64,000 bases of DNA from Iris pallida (taxonomy: Eukaryota > Streptophyta > Magnoliopsida > Asparagales > Iridaceae). The DNA is taken from assembly GCA_029216955.1 (NCBI GenBank), contig JANAVB010003400.1:12687518-12751517 (forward strand). Reading direction: 5' to 3'. Positions 43,540-55,569 of this stretch are shown in pieces. Below the pieces are notes generated by a model. The model searched no databases. It saw only the letters and a program-made list of their open reading frames with translations, and was not told the DNA's origin. Positions within the stretch are counted from its first letter, which is position 1; the number at the start of each line of letters is the position of its first letter. The position numbers and the translations under genes were made by a program.

Positions 43540-45027
43540 GCTATGGTGTCATACAGACTATGTCGTGTCCACAGAAATCGACACGACGTGTCCCAATGCT
43601 GAAAACCAAATATCAGAGAAATAGCAGTGTCAGTAGGCCTCGTACAGAGGTGCAACACGACCTAATGACTCGTGTGCCCACCCCCGAGCCTCGTGCTCCT
43701 GCCTACGGGTTCGCCCAATATAGGGGAACGTGTCCCACATCCTGCAACTAATTCACACTGTATCGTGTCCAATAAAACAGTGCGTATCAGCACGCATTTT
43801 AACCCGCGTGTCGTGCAGTGCCAAATCGATGCAGATGGGATTTCTCCCAATCCGCTCAATAAAATGTCCTGAAATTTTATGTGCACTGTGTCAGTCACTA
43901 GGGGAATGTGTCCACAAAATTTCATGGCCTGAGTCGTCGTATCGTGTCCACAGTGGCACCCGAGCAGCAGGGCACTGCACGGTGTCCTCGTGCACGTGTT
44001 CGTGTCCAGTTTTGGACACGAAAACCAACTCAAATCGTGTTCAGACAAGTACAAATATAATCTACATATCAAGAGCTATCCAAATATATAATTTGTTTTG
44101 AAAAACAATAACATTCAATCCATTGAGGCATTCTATCGAACACCTCCACAACACTACGACACGTGTCCGATACGGACACCAAACGGACACGAATTCCACC
44201 CAAATTCTAGGGACACCTAGGGGACTCCTAGATCTAGCCCTACATGCAAAGAAAACTGAAGTTTGAATCAATTTGGAGAGTTTTACCTATAGGTGCAAAA
44301 AGTATGAAAAAGCTCCAAATGGGGGATTCTTTCTCTTGGTGCCAAATGCTCCAAATTGTCCCAAAGCTGGGATAAAACTCAGAAATCAGAAAATAGGGGA
44401 GTGTTAGGTTCTAATGCAAGAAACTAGGATCAAAAAGGAATTAAAATGGATTTATGGGGATTTTTGCAAGAGGGACAATACCTTTCCTTCTCCAATATTG
44501 AAATGGATGAAAGAAGGAGGCAAGCCCTAGAGAATAAGTGTTTATATAGGGTGGGGATCCCTATGGCTGGTCATTTAGGGTTTGGTTAGGGTTAGGGCTT
44601 CTAGTTATGGGCCATGGGCCAAGTCATGATCAAAATAAATCATTTAGCCATAAGTCATTTCATGAAACTATGAACCATGACTTAAATCCACTAAACCAAG
44701 CCCCCTCATTCTAAAATTAGTTTCTAATGACTAAATGTAGGTTAACCTAAGTTAGACTAGGGTCACCATGACTAGGGTTAGCTTCTAGGCTAGCTCACTA
44801 GGTCTCAACAAGTCAAGTCAACCTAGAAATTCACCAATTCAACAAATTACCAAATAAATCAAATAAGTCAAAATGACCAAAATACCCCTAGGCTAAAATG
44901 ATAATTAAATTATGCTAATGACATGGTTAGGCTCTAGGCCATGCAGTCTCTCAGGTTTCACTAGCAGCACATCAAAATCACAAGTCATGACTTAAACCAG
45001 TTTTTGAATAGTTTAAAAATAATTAAA
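43540..45027 (-). repeat. LTR promoter-end copy 1
   Basis: Homologous over about 1.5 kb to 46450-48102 and more weakly to 50160-51720. It has CGTGTCC/GGACACG motifs, a TATA-like CTATATAAA (minus strand, 44541-44549) in CCCACCCTATATAAAC, and TTAGGGTTAGGG at about 44590. The copy is cut at about 45027, before the expected TGACA end. Confidence 0.7.
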
Positions 45028-45396
45028 AATCACCAGTGAGTGTGTGGCAGTGAGTGTGTGGCAGTGAGTGAAAAGAGATAATGTGAGGGAGTGACAGTGT
45101 GTATTGTGTGTGTGTATGTGTGTGTGGGGCAACAGTATGTGTCAAATGTCAAGTGTGCAGGGAACATATAGTGTTCAGTTAACAGGGGGTTACTACAAGT
45201 TAACATATGGATGAATATAATAACATACCCAACACTATTTCAAGCCACTAATCATTATCTATATAATATATACATATATAATTACCAAAACTTGAACAAG
45301 AGTAGGTGGGGACTGAATATATCATACATTCATGCTTACATTCATTCAACTCATATATTCATGCATTGCATTCCTACATACAACATATACATTTAG

Positions 45397-45438
<42 letters not shown>

Positions 45439-46440
45439 GCATATATAAATAATGAAATTTAATCAAAGTGAGAGTTTGTGTGGCAATGTGAGGGGTACAT
45501 GGCATCTAAGGAACGAAACTAATACATGTGTTGATTGATACACCTGTCTTGTGATGGTATCTGTCACATGGTAATTGGATTGAAACAAACTAATGATGGG
45601 TTGATCATGTCCAAAGAGGACTGGACACCTATGGTGAGATGGTCATCTAAGGATGGGCTGCAGGGCATGTAATGAAGTGTTCATTTAAGGTGTGTGCAGG
45701 CAGGTAATCCAAGTTAAGGACAGGATACTCAAGCATTAAAACTGGATTAAAATCAAATAGAGACTGAGCATTATTCAAAATGGGTTTGTGTCACATACCA
45801 GTGAGTAGATTAGTGAATGAGTGTTAGTGTGCAGTCAACAAGAATGTGAATATAATAAACTATGTGTGTGTGTGCCATAGCAAGTGTGAGTGTCAATTGT
45901 CCAGAGCAGTGATGGTGTCAAGTGTCACGTGAATGTGAAGGTGTCAACAAGTGATGTAAGTGTGAATGTGTGTTTGTGACAGCAAGGTGTAATCTGAGAT
46001 TTTACTAATACAAAACCATTCTCAGATTTCACATAAAAAGAAAATCTCAGTTAACTATATGCATGTTGGGTTTTAAGATATTTAAAAAATATATAATGAA
46101 CTTGATTGTGAACCAACCAATCTCAGGTTATTCATTTACAACCCAATCAATACACAAGTTAAATCATTAATTTCAGTTACATATAGGGATAATTCTCAGG
46201 TTTTAGTTAATGGAATTAACTCAATATCTCAGTTAACTTTTTAAAAAGAAAATTTCTTAGTTAGCCCCTACTGTTCAGTCATACTCCTAATGAAATTCGA
46301 ATATAACACATTCCATTCAAATTCTCAGTTATCTACACATTTAACAATGTATTTATAATATGTAGAATATATATTTAAATAATTTAAATTCAGTTAAAAC
46401 ACATTAAACCCCAATCGAACACAGTATCAGTAAACTCATG
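45028..46440. other. GT-rich and AT-rich spacer, no gene
   Basis: GTGTGTG-rich DNA (about 45030-45150 and 45840-45980) and a (TA)n tract at about 45402-45434. No gene or recognised element. Confidence 0.5.
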
Positions 46441-46449
46441 TACACCACT

Positions 46450-48102
46450 GAAATATCCCTATTTCGAATATCAAAACAATATGAAAACCTAATACATTCG
46501 TGTACAGTGGTGTCAGGGATGTGTCAACCATGTGTGCACGTGTTAGAGGTATCCACGTGTCCAAACAATGGACACGAAGGTGTCCAAAACCACAAAGACA
46601 GCACAGTTTCAGAACTGTGCCCACACAGACTCGTGCACACATGTCGAGTGCAAAAGGACACGACATACTCAACCATGTATCTCGTGCACGTGTCTAGAGT
46701 TAGAGGGGGTCTAGGGCTTCGTGTCTAGGGGCCTGATTCGTATCCAAGTCGTGTCAGGACAGGACACAAAGTGAGTATCAGAACTTAAAATCCGACTGTG
46801 CACATGTAGTTCAAACCCAGTTCACGATGGATTCCGTGTCTGGCACGACACGAGAGTCCATAAGACTGGAGGGGGGGTCCGTCAGTGATGGCCCCCACCT
46901 CTGTGTCAAAAATAAAGTGTCCACGTGGCGTGTCCGCAGAGAAATAGGACACGGGTAGCAGGACAGTGCACGAGGGTCTGTGCGCATGTGTGCGTGTCCA
47001 TTTTGTACACGAAAGACTCCCAGAATTCAACTCAGTCGATTAGGATTAGGTTATACACATGTTAGGCTACACAACCATGTATTTAGTTTTATAATTTACT
47101 AAAATAATTTGCTATGTGGCATTTCCCCAAACACATACATAGACACATTGATATGTGTCCGATACAGACACGAAATGGACACGGTTTCCTACCAAACTTG
47201 AGGGACAACTAGGGCACACCTAGATCTACACATCCACACAAAGAAATCACAATTAAAATACAATTTAGAGGGTTTACCTATAGTGTGTCAATGACAAGGA
47301 AAAGCCCCAAATAGAATGATTCTTCTTGTTAGCCCAAATCTCCAAATTGTCCTAAAACTGAGATTTCTCTGTATGAATAGAAAATAGAGTAGGATTAGAC
47401 TCTAATACAAAAAACTAGAGTCAAAAAGGAATTAAAATAAATTAGTTATGAATTTGGGAAGATGGACAAATATATTTCCTTTCGAAAAGTTGATTTGATA
47501 CAAAAGAGGCAAGAACAATAGGAAGAGAGATTATATAGGGTGGGGTTCCCTATGTGGCTGGACAAATAAGGATCAAATTAGGGTTAGGGTTATGACTAAT
47601 GGGCTTGGGCCAAGTTTTAATGGTAAAGGAAATCACTCCTTAAGTCAAGTCCATGAACCTAATCATTTATTCTCCTATATGAAACTTGATTCTAAATAAC
47701 TTAACTTGGGTTGACTTAAGTTAGACTAGGGTCCCACCATACTTTTCAAGTCACCATGGCTAGAGTCAACATCTAGGTTAGTCTCTTAAGTCGCAACTAG
47801 TAAAAGTCAAAATTAACAACCACCAATCCAATAATTAATCAAATAATTCCATAAGTCAAAATGACCAAATTACCCCTAGGCTAACAATGATAAATAAATA
47901 TCCCAATCATATGGTTAGGCTCTAGGTCAGGCAGTCTCTAGGGTTTCACTAGCAGCACATCAAAATCATAAGTCATATTTTTTAAATAGTTTTAAAATGA
48001 TTAAAAATCACCAAAAATTATATCACAATTTAAATATCATAAATAAATAATTAAAATCACAAAATTTCAAAATTATCCTTATTTAGAAAACTGGGTGTTA
48101 CA
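46450..48102 (-). repeat. LTR promoter-end copy 2
   Basis: Aligns with copy 1, including GTGTCCGATACAGACAC (about 47155), TATA-like CCTATATAA (minus strand, about 47531-47539) and AATTAGGGTTAGGGTT, and continues to the terminal TGTTACA that copy 1 lacks. LINE-E sequence starts immediately. Confidence 0.75.
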
Positions 48103-49060
48103 GGCGGTCTCTAGCGGAACCTAAGATTCACCTCCAGGTGGGAATCGGCGATTCGTCGGCATTCCAAGAGCGCTGGGCTGGCGACACCCTGCTTCCCAAC
48201 CTCTCGGAGACCCCGAGGTACAGCTCCATCAAGGACTTATGGGATCCCTCTAATACCAATTGGAATTGGGACAAAAATCTGTAAATGGGCCGGGGCAGAG
48301 GCGGTCGATCGCATCCGTCGTAGCGGTTTAACGATTGGATTGGAAGCACATAAGTTCATATGGGAGACAGGTAGTACCGGTGCATTCTCGGTTAAATCGG
48401 CCAGAAGACTGATCCGGGGCAATACAGTGCCATCTCCTACTGTTATATCTTTCTGGCAGACATGCATCCCCAAGAAGTGGACCTTCGTAATTTGGAGAGC
48501 CATTCACAATATCCTCCCCACTAATGACTCCCTCAACACTATCGGATTTAGCCTTGCGTCAGCTTGCACTTGCTGCAACGAACGACAATCGAAAACAGTC
48601 AATCATATCCTCAGTCAAGGGGACCTCCCGGTCCAGGTCTGGAGAGCCCTATCCCAGCGTTGCAAAATGCCCCACGGGGGTGACACCTTCTACGACCTCG
48701 TGGCAACCTGGGCCAACATGTCCCACGGCCACCAGATTGTTGCACCCGCCGCCACATGGATGATCTGGAAGAATCGCAACAAGGCTAGATATGAAGGCCA
48801 CCAGTTCACCGCCGAACAACTGATTACGGAGACCATTCGTCAGTGCCGCAAACGGAGCTCCCTCTGTTTTCACGAACAATCAGCATTCTGGAACTCTCTC
48901 TTATCCCGGGCTTAGCCGTTTTGTTTTTCGGTTTTCTGCCTTTTGTCAGTATACTTGTATAGGCTTCGGTATTTTGCGTCTTATGGTATACCTGTATATG
49001 TTCGGCCTTTTTGGCTTCTTGAATAAAATGGGTGGTTGTTTATAAATATATATATATATT
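48101..49060 (+). mobile_element. LINE-E: 5'-truncated LINE, 3' end
   Basis: It starts at CAGGCGGTCTC, matching LINE-D from about 38831, and continues to the 3' UTR with GTATAGGCTTCGGTATTTTG. An AATAAA signal is at 49022-49027 and the tail is TA/T-rich. The last 190 codons are open, so it is better kept than LINE-D. The 5' limit coincides with the end of an LTR. Confidence 0.85.
48340..48915 (+). pseudogene. LINE-E ORF2 C-terminus (zf-RVT)
   Basis: An open frame of 191 codons, extending in the same frame a few codons upstream. The motifs SVKSARRLIRGN, FWQTCIPKKWTFVIWRAIHN, ILPTNDSLNTIGFSL and CTCCNERQSKTVNHIL are those of the zinc-binding domain that follows plant LINE reverse transcriptases. 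The frame ends FWNSLLSRA and TAG, giving the true C-terminus of the family. It is not a host gene: LINE-D carries the same stretch at 39046-39600 in broken form. RT and endonuclease are absent. Confidence 0.85.
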
Positions 49061-49075
49061 TTTTTTTTTTTTGTT

Positions 49076-49113
<38 letters not shown>

Positions 49114-49118
49114 TATGT

Positions 49119-49174
<56 letters not shown>

Positions 49175-49186
49175 ATAAATATATGT

Positions 49187-49281
<95 letters not shown>
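49044..49281. repeat. (TA)n blocks after LINE-E
   Basis: Several long TA runs are separated by short T runs and by AAATATATGTATACATA-type breaks. TTGTTTATAAATATATA occurs twice (about 49038 and 49071), suggesting duplication of the LINE tail. Confidence 0.9.
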
Positions 49282-49740
49282 GTAAAGAAAGGGGGTGAGA
49301 GTGTGTGTGTGAGAGATGAGTATGGCTGCTGGTATAGGGCTGCTGTTAGACTAAAAATCTGAGAATTACTTAAATAATATATATAAATACATATATACAC
49401 TTTATATATATAAGTATCAATCAATGGATATAAATGATTTATATATATATAACATATGTATATATATAGGCATAGAATGAAAAGAGGGTGTGTGTTGTGT
49501 TTGTTTGCTGTGTAGTAGGGGCTACTCCAAAACCAATACACAACTCAACTGAACCAATATCCCCTAAATATATATATAAGCATATATATCTATATATACT
49601 AACACTATACATAATATAGATATCTATATACAATGAAACTATATATACATATAGATTTATATACAATGAGTGTAACCATAGTTTAACTACAAAATCAAAA
49701 TCAGAAATATCACCAAACCTAACTCTAAAATTCAAAAATC
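49282..49740. other. AT-rich DNA between (TA)n blocks
   Basis: No gene. The minus-strand frames rich in Tyr and Ile are products of TATA-type repeats. Confidence 0.5.
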
Positions 49741-49741
49741 T

Positions 49742-49749
49742 GAGTTTAA

Positions 49750-49833
<84 letters not shown>

Positions 49834-49834
49834 T

Positions 49835-49886
<52 letters not shown>

Positions 49887-49887
49887 A

Positions 49888-49940
<53 letters not shown>
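49742..49940. repeat. (TA)n palindrome with GAGTTAAATA arms
   Basis: GAGTTAAATA at 49831-49840 and TATTTAACTC at 49881-49890 are inverted copies around a TA tract, with further TA tracts outside and a third related word GAGTTTAACTC at 49742-49752. Confidence 0.85.
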
Positions 49941-49943
<3 letters not shown>

Positions 49944-49949
49944 AAGAAA

Positions 49950-51720
49950 GCTATAACATATAGATTATAATCATTTGAATGTAAACATTAGATCAATATA
50001 CAAAATCAAACTTATAAACTAAACTAAAACCAATATCAAAATCAGAAATATAAGTTTAAATCTTAAAAATCCAATTTCAAACCAAAAACTCAATTCAAAA
50101 TAACCCAACCGAAACACGAAAACCAACTCGACGCCCAAAACGCAAAATACACAACTAGAACTCACGAAACTTGGCAAACACGAAGGTTTATACGTGTGTG
50201 ACATGCACGGGTACTCACAGGATCGAACCTTTGTCCGTATCGTGTCCAGTCAGTGCGTATCGCACGGGCACGTACGCGCGTGCACAGTATCAACCGAATC
50301 AATGCAGACACGATAACTTTGCGAATACTCAACAAAATCTCATGAATTTTCATGAGCACGTGGCAGAGGTTGCCCCCACGTGTCCATAAAATTTCATGAC
50401 AAACTGTGTCATATCCATCGAGTTATGACACTCAGACTGCATGGGTTGTACGTACGCGCGCGCACGGTCTCGTGGGCGCATTTCGACGTCCGTAGCTCGC
50501 GACACGAGCCACGTCGTACCACGTGGTCAATTCCTTCGGTAGATTAGGTCTACAGCTTCGTGTCCGTGCTCCTAGAATGAGTCCTCACAGCATTGTGTCC
50601 GCGAACGAATGCCGTATCAGCGATAATTTCTCATGCGCGAGCACGTTTCAGCCGGCCAGTGTGCGTTGGATTTTACCGTGCACGCTCCACGAAACACAGT
50701 AAAATTTTTGGAACATGTGGGTAGAGGTGTCCCCCACGTGTCCATGAATTTTCATGCAAAACTGTGCCATGTGCGTCGAGTTATGACACTCGTACAACAG
50801 GGTATGCACGGGGCTGTGCATGGGCCTCATGCACGCGTATCCGTGTCCGATTTGGACACTAAAAACATGTCAAATCGATATCCGTCTTCACGAAAGTTGT
50901 TTCAAATATACACAACAACAAATTCGTAAAAACGAAATCGAAAAATATGAACTTTTAATTCTAAGCGGCATTCTGTCGAACACGTGTTCCAATAAACCGA
51001 CACGTATTCGATACGCCAATCAAACGAATATGAAAACCTACCAAACTTCATGCACAGGTCCGGGGTACCTATATGGATGCATCGACGAAGAAAAACTGGG
51101 GGTTTACCTATTGAGAGTCAATATCTTAATAAAACGGGCCTCCAAACGCGTCGATGCCGATTTCCTCCAGTCCAACGCCTCTGATTCCTTGCTAGCAAGT
51201 CTTAGCAAGTTCCCCTCCTCCCAACGATCGCAATGCACTTCGTTTGGAAGGATTTGGATGAGAATTGAGAAAGTGGACTTTTGGAGGAGAAGGAGAATTC
51301 TAAGGTTTGTGAAACTTGACGGCTACAAGTTTTTCACATAATAGAGGGGGGCTGCTGTTTGGCCGGCCATAGGGGTTAGCTAGGGTTAGGTTAGGGTTTA
51401 GAATGGGCCACCATGCAATTAAAACCAATGTGAAGCCCATTAGCAAAAAGGCCAAAAAAGCCACAAGTAAAGATAGCCAAAAATTGATTTAATTTGTTTC
51501 CTAATGTGGACTAAAGCTCTAATTTAAAATATAATTAGCTAAAAAGTATTCTAATCACATGGTTAGTCTTCTAATCAAGGTTGACAAAGGTTAAACCATT
51601 TGCTATAACCAAAAACACCCATCAAAGCTACACACCAATTAATTTAATAATAAAAAATAATAAAAATTCAAATTTCATACAATTACTAAAATATCCCTAA
51701 TTAGAAAAGTGGGAGTGACA
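49950..51720 (-). repeat. Element C 3' LTR, promoter-end part (copy 3)
   Basis: It ends GGGAGTGACA at 51720, directly before the element C polypurine tract, so it is the start of C's 3' LTR in transcription direction. It carries CGTGTCC motifs (50160-51010), GGCCGGCCA (about 51361) and a weak TATA region at about 51340. The other LTR limit is uncertain: 39738 is a candidate. Confidence 0.7.
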
Positions 51721-52144
51721 AATCTACCCTCCTTAAAATAATTTTGTCCTCGAAATTAAGGACAAAACTTAACAGATGAGAAGGATAGAAAGATCATACC
51801 TCAAGACTGAAAAAGATAAGGGTATTGCTTGCGCATCTCATCCTCCCTCTCCCAGGTAGACTTACATAGAGAGTGATGCCTCCATGCTACGCGAACCAAG
51901 GGTATTGTCTGGTTTCTCAATACCTTCTCCCGTCGATCCAGAATCTCCACTGGCTGTTCTGGATAACTAAGAGTAGGGCCCACCTCGATCTCGGATGATC
52001 CAGTACATGACTGGATCTGCCAAATACCGTCTCAACTGTGACACATAAAATACGTTATAGACTCCCTCTAATGCAGGTGGCAAGTCCAGTCTGTATGACA
52101 CGTCACCGACTCTTCCGCTGATAACGAAAGGTCCGATGAAGCGC
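51721..52144 (-). mobile_element. Element C, left internal part
   Basis: Gypsy internal DNA between C's 3' LTR and the nested element B. It carries the polypurine tract (minus strand TTTTAAGGAGGGTAGATT, 51721-51738) and the end of the integrase. The matching right part of C is at 62784-64000. Confidence 0.8.
51801..52144 (-). pseudogene. Element C integrase C-terminus and chromodomain
   Basis: From 52144 the minus strand reads RFIGPFVISGRVGDVSYRLD, VYNVFYVSQLRRYLADP and then, after a frame change near 51980, PVEILDRREKVLRNQ and VRVAWRHHSLCKSTWERED, ending YPYLFQS and a stop at 51801. This is the linker and chromodomain of a Tekay-like integrase. It starts abruptly at the border of element B. 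Confidence 0.8.
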
Positions 52145-55100
52145 TGCCACAACCTAGAACCAGAATACTGGAGAGCAGAGGACAGATACAGCCGGCTATG
52201 GACATTGAAGTATAATCTACCTCGATATACGGACACGGCTGTCTAGATGCATGAAGGTAAATCTACAAACCAATAGTCTCTTATGGTCATGAACAAGCCT
52301 AGTGTCTCAATCCCAATAAGAAAGTAATTGTTACAAGATGTAAGATCATCAAACATACAAAGTAAGGCATCCCAGACATTACATATTTAGATGATCATGA
52401 AGCTAGTCATACAAAATACGAAGACTAGCAAGAGTTTTAGTCATACACGATCAACCCTAGGATTTGTCAATCATGTAACAGCCCGTAGGCAGACAGAAAT
52501 TAAAGTTTTAACACGAGTTAAAACTTGCTCGGTGGCTAAATATCTCAAAAGAATAATTTACAATAAAGTGGGAGAGCAAAATAAGAAACTCACTCGTTGC
52601 CAAGATTACGTCTGGTGTTTACCATCTGGCTGGAAGGCAGGTAGATCCTCGGGTGCTACTCCAAAATCTGTCAAAATAAAACCAGCTGGGTCAGAACCCA
52701 GAAGAGCAAGTGCCATGAGGGAGGCTTCACTTAGGAACTAAACCAGCATATTAAATCATAAGACATAAATACTAACAAGAAAACTGGAGTTAGGAAAATT
52801 GGCGATAAAGGATAAGATAACTAAGAAACTATTCCGGTAACCAAGTTATAACCTGTAAACCAAACAAGGACCGGGGTTGTAACCCTTCACCTGAACATAG
52901 CTTAGACTCTAACTATTTATCGACAATAATAAAGCGTAAATAGTAATGCACTGAGGTAATCATAACTGACACTGTCTAGACAAGACTAGACTATATTTCA
53001 TTCATAATTCACGACCAAGCAATAAGTACGACTTGATACTTTAACTAACTAGTGTTGTCATAAGCCAATTTACTAGCAAGATGCAATGAGATGTTCCAAC
53101 AGTCACAAGCCCTGCAGACTATCCATGTTATCCTGACGTAGGTTGAGGAAGTTGATTAGGTGACTTGGAGGTTCAACACATGACAGTGTATTGGAAATAC
53201 GCCCTACTCGAGGCAGGCTACAAGTCCACTTAAGGCGCTCAGATAAGAGGATTGCCTGTGACTAGGAAATCTCTTTATGAGCTACTTGATCAATCTAGTC
53301 ATTATCCTAGTCACATTCAGTATGAATCCAAGTCCTAGACATGACGCAAAACGATACATGTAGCTTATACAGGCATAATCATCCACGGTGTCAAGATAAG
53401 AGTTACTTAGCGAGTTGAGATAGCCGTCACAACAGCATTCAAGGCATACATGTCATGTTAGGTTACATATCATGTCAAGAGTGCGTCACAATGGATCACT
53501 ATCAAGAATTATCATGTTCATGTCAAGTTCTGATTCATAGCAAAGAATTATCATGCTTAAGTCCAAGTCACTAGTTCAATGCCAACTAGTGGTTAAGTCG
53601 GGTCGTCGTAATTTAGGCCAAGTATACAAATTATGCAAAGAAGATCGAGAGCACCCAAGTGTAACTAAAACCATAAATCAAATATGAATTCTGATTAAAG
53701 TGAGACATGAAGATTTTTGAAGCTAAGACAAAGATCTACAACTTTTATGTTTTGAGTTTTTCAAGATTTAGCTACAAAATAGCTTAAACAGGTAAAAACA
53801 GTCATTTGGAGTGATTTACGTACTGGGCACGAGTAAAACTGCCTACAGCGCACGTTGGGCGCAAGCACGGCGCAGGTTGCACGACAAAAAATTGTGCACG
53901 ACGTGCAAGTTGCGCAACGCACGCGAGCAAAAATGCCTACGGCGCACGTTGCACGGCAAAAAATTGTGCGCGACGCGCAAGTTGTGTTGTGCGTGCGAGC
54001 AAAACTGCCCACGACGTCCGTTGCACGCAAGCACGAAGCACGTTGCATGGCAGCACGGTGCACGTTGTATGGCATCACGGCGTATGTTGCGCGGCAGCGT
54101 GGCACGCACCGTGCAAGTTGCGTTGCGCGGGCAAGCAAAATTGCCTACGGCGTACGTTACGCACAAGCACGTAGCACGTTACGCGGCAACACGACACACA
54201 AGTTGTGCTGTGCGCATGGCAAAAACCACCCACAGTGTACGTTGTGCACAAGCATGGAGCGCAGCACGCGACAGTACGGTGCACGATGCACAAGTTGTAC
54301 TGCACATGCGAGCAAAACTGTCCACGGCGCACGTTGCTCGCAAGCACGACACAGGTTGCGTTGTAGCATGGCGTGCGGCACGCAAGTTGTGCTACGCGTA
54401 CGAGCAAAACCTCCCGTTATGCATGGTGAGCGTAAGCACGGCCCACGTTACGGGCAGTACGGCCCGTGGCTGCAAGTTGTGCTGCGTGCGCGAGCAAAAC
54501 CGCCTACGGCACACGTTGCGTGCAAACATGGCGCACAACGCACGGCTGGGCGGCACGCGTGGTGCATGTTGCGCTGTGCGTGCAAGCAAAACCGCCCACG
54601 GTGCAAGTTGTGCGGCAGCACGACACACGTTGCGCGCAAGCACGGCACAAGTTGTGCGGCAGCACGTCGCAAGTTGTGCGGCAGCACGGCGTACTTGCAG
54701 GGCAGCGCAGCGCGCAAGTTACGCTGTGCGTACGAGCAAAACCGCCCACGGCGTGCAAGCACGACGCAGAGCACACGACAGCGATAATGCAGCGCACGGT
54801 ACTATTCATCGTCCCGACAGCACCAAATGGTGTAGGAAACCCATGAACACGAAAATGGCATAACTTCCACATACGAAGTCGAAATCAAGTGGTTCAAAAG
54901 CCAAAATTGGGTAGAATTGAATTCCCTACAATATGGAACCCTTAGATCTCGAAAATAACCAAGTTTCAGAAATCAACACCAAGGATAACCAAAAAATTAC
55001 AAACTTAGATATACAAGAATTCATCCATCAAACCCAAAAATGTCAAGTTCTAAAGAGACTTAGAATTAAGTAAGAAAGAAAATAGAATAATAAAATTTAA

Positions 55101-55413
55101 GATCCATCCTGAAGCAAGTTGTACTTGCCTAGGCCTTGGTAGGTGGGAGGGGTAAATGAAGAAGATAAAGAAGTAAATGTAAATAATGAAGGAGAGAGAA
55201 GGAGTTGGATTTTATACAAAATCTCTACATCTCAAACCAAAACAAACCAAGTCAAGCCTAGTCAAATTGAACCGAACCAAATTAAAATAAACTAAGCCAA
55301 GATTAAACCAAAACTAGGCTAAGCAAGACAAGTCTAATTACGGTCCACCAGATAAATATCAGAAATCCGTATACGTATGCTGAAAATACGTACAACGGAA
55401 AATGGGAGTGACA
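52145..55413 (-). repeat. Element B 3' LTR (about 3.27 kb)
   Basis: It begins TGCCACAACCTAGAACC, corresponding to TGTCATGCCCCAGAACC in the other LTR, and ends GGGAGTGACA. A TATA-like TATAAAA on the minus strand lies at 55210-55216. It contains an array at 53830-54790. Confidence 0.9.
53830..54790. repeat. LTR array of element B, about 90-bp degenerate units
   Basis: GCGAGCAAAACTGCCCACGG and variants recur about every 90 bp (range 66-150), separated by GCGCACGTTGC, GCAAGCACG and GCAAGTTGTGC words. It is GC-rich in AT-rich surroundings. Long frames on both strands (up to 350 codons on the plus strand) arise from the repeat and are not called as genes. Confidence 0.8.
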
Positions 55414-55430
55414 ACTCTACCCTCCTTAAA
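55414..55430 (-). promoter_or_regulatory. Element B polypurine tract
   Basis: The minus strand reads TTTTAAGGAGGGTAGAGT before the 3' LTR. Confidence 0.8.
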
Positions 55431-55569
55431 AGAATTTCGTCCTTGAAATTTAATCAAGAGGCTAGAGGTGTCGGGGCGAGCTACACTAATACTGGCAATC
55501 TACGACTAGCAGTTAATCAATCAATCATTAATACAAAAAAGGAATTTAAAAGCATAAGACATAAGAAGG

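Larger units (their letters stand above)
39738..48102 (-). mobile_element. LTR-derived block (element C family), no gene
   Basis: It begins TGTCACAACCCGCACCC, like the LTR left ends of A and B, and ends GGGTGTTACA at 48102, like the LTR right end at 51720. The inside is AT-rich DNA without a gene. It includes a stretch at about 40080-40220 resembling the corresponding part of the A LTR, degenerate repeats, and two copies of the LTR promoter end (43540-45027 and 46450-48102). It is not a simple insertion: the bases outside the ends (ATATA and GGCGG) do not match. It is best read as the decayed LTR of element C or a relative, expanded by duplication and insertions. Confidence 0.55.

Noticed and set aside
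39738..48102. Solo LTR with a target duplication
   Set aside because: The ends look like LTR ends, but the outside five bases (ATATA and GGCGG) differ, and the block is too long and internally duplicated.
48340..48915. Intact 191-codon host gene
   Set aside because: It matches the zf-RVT C-terminus of LINE ORF2 and is followed by the LINE 3' UTR; the same stretch is in LINE-D.
49161..49735. Tyr/Ile-rich open frames on the minus strand
   Set aside because: They are translations of (TA)n repeats.
53811..54863. 350-codon open frame on the plus strand
   Set aside because: It lies wholly in the GC-rich LTR array of element B, with other long frames in both directions, high Arg/Cys/His content and no start or splice context.
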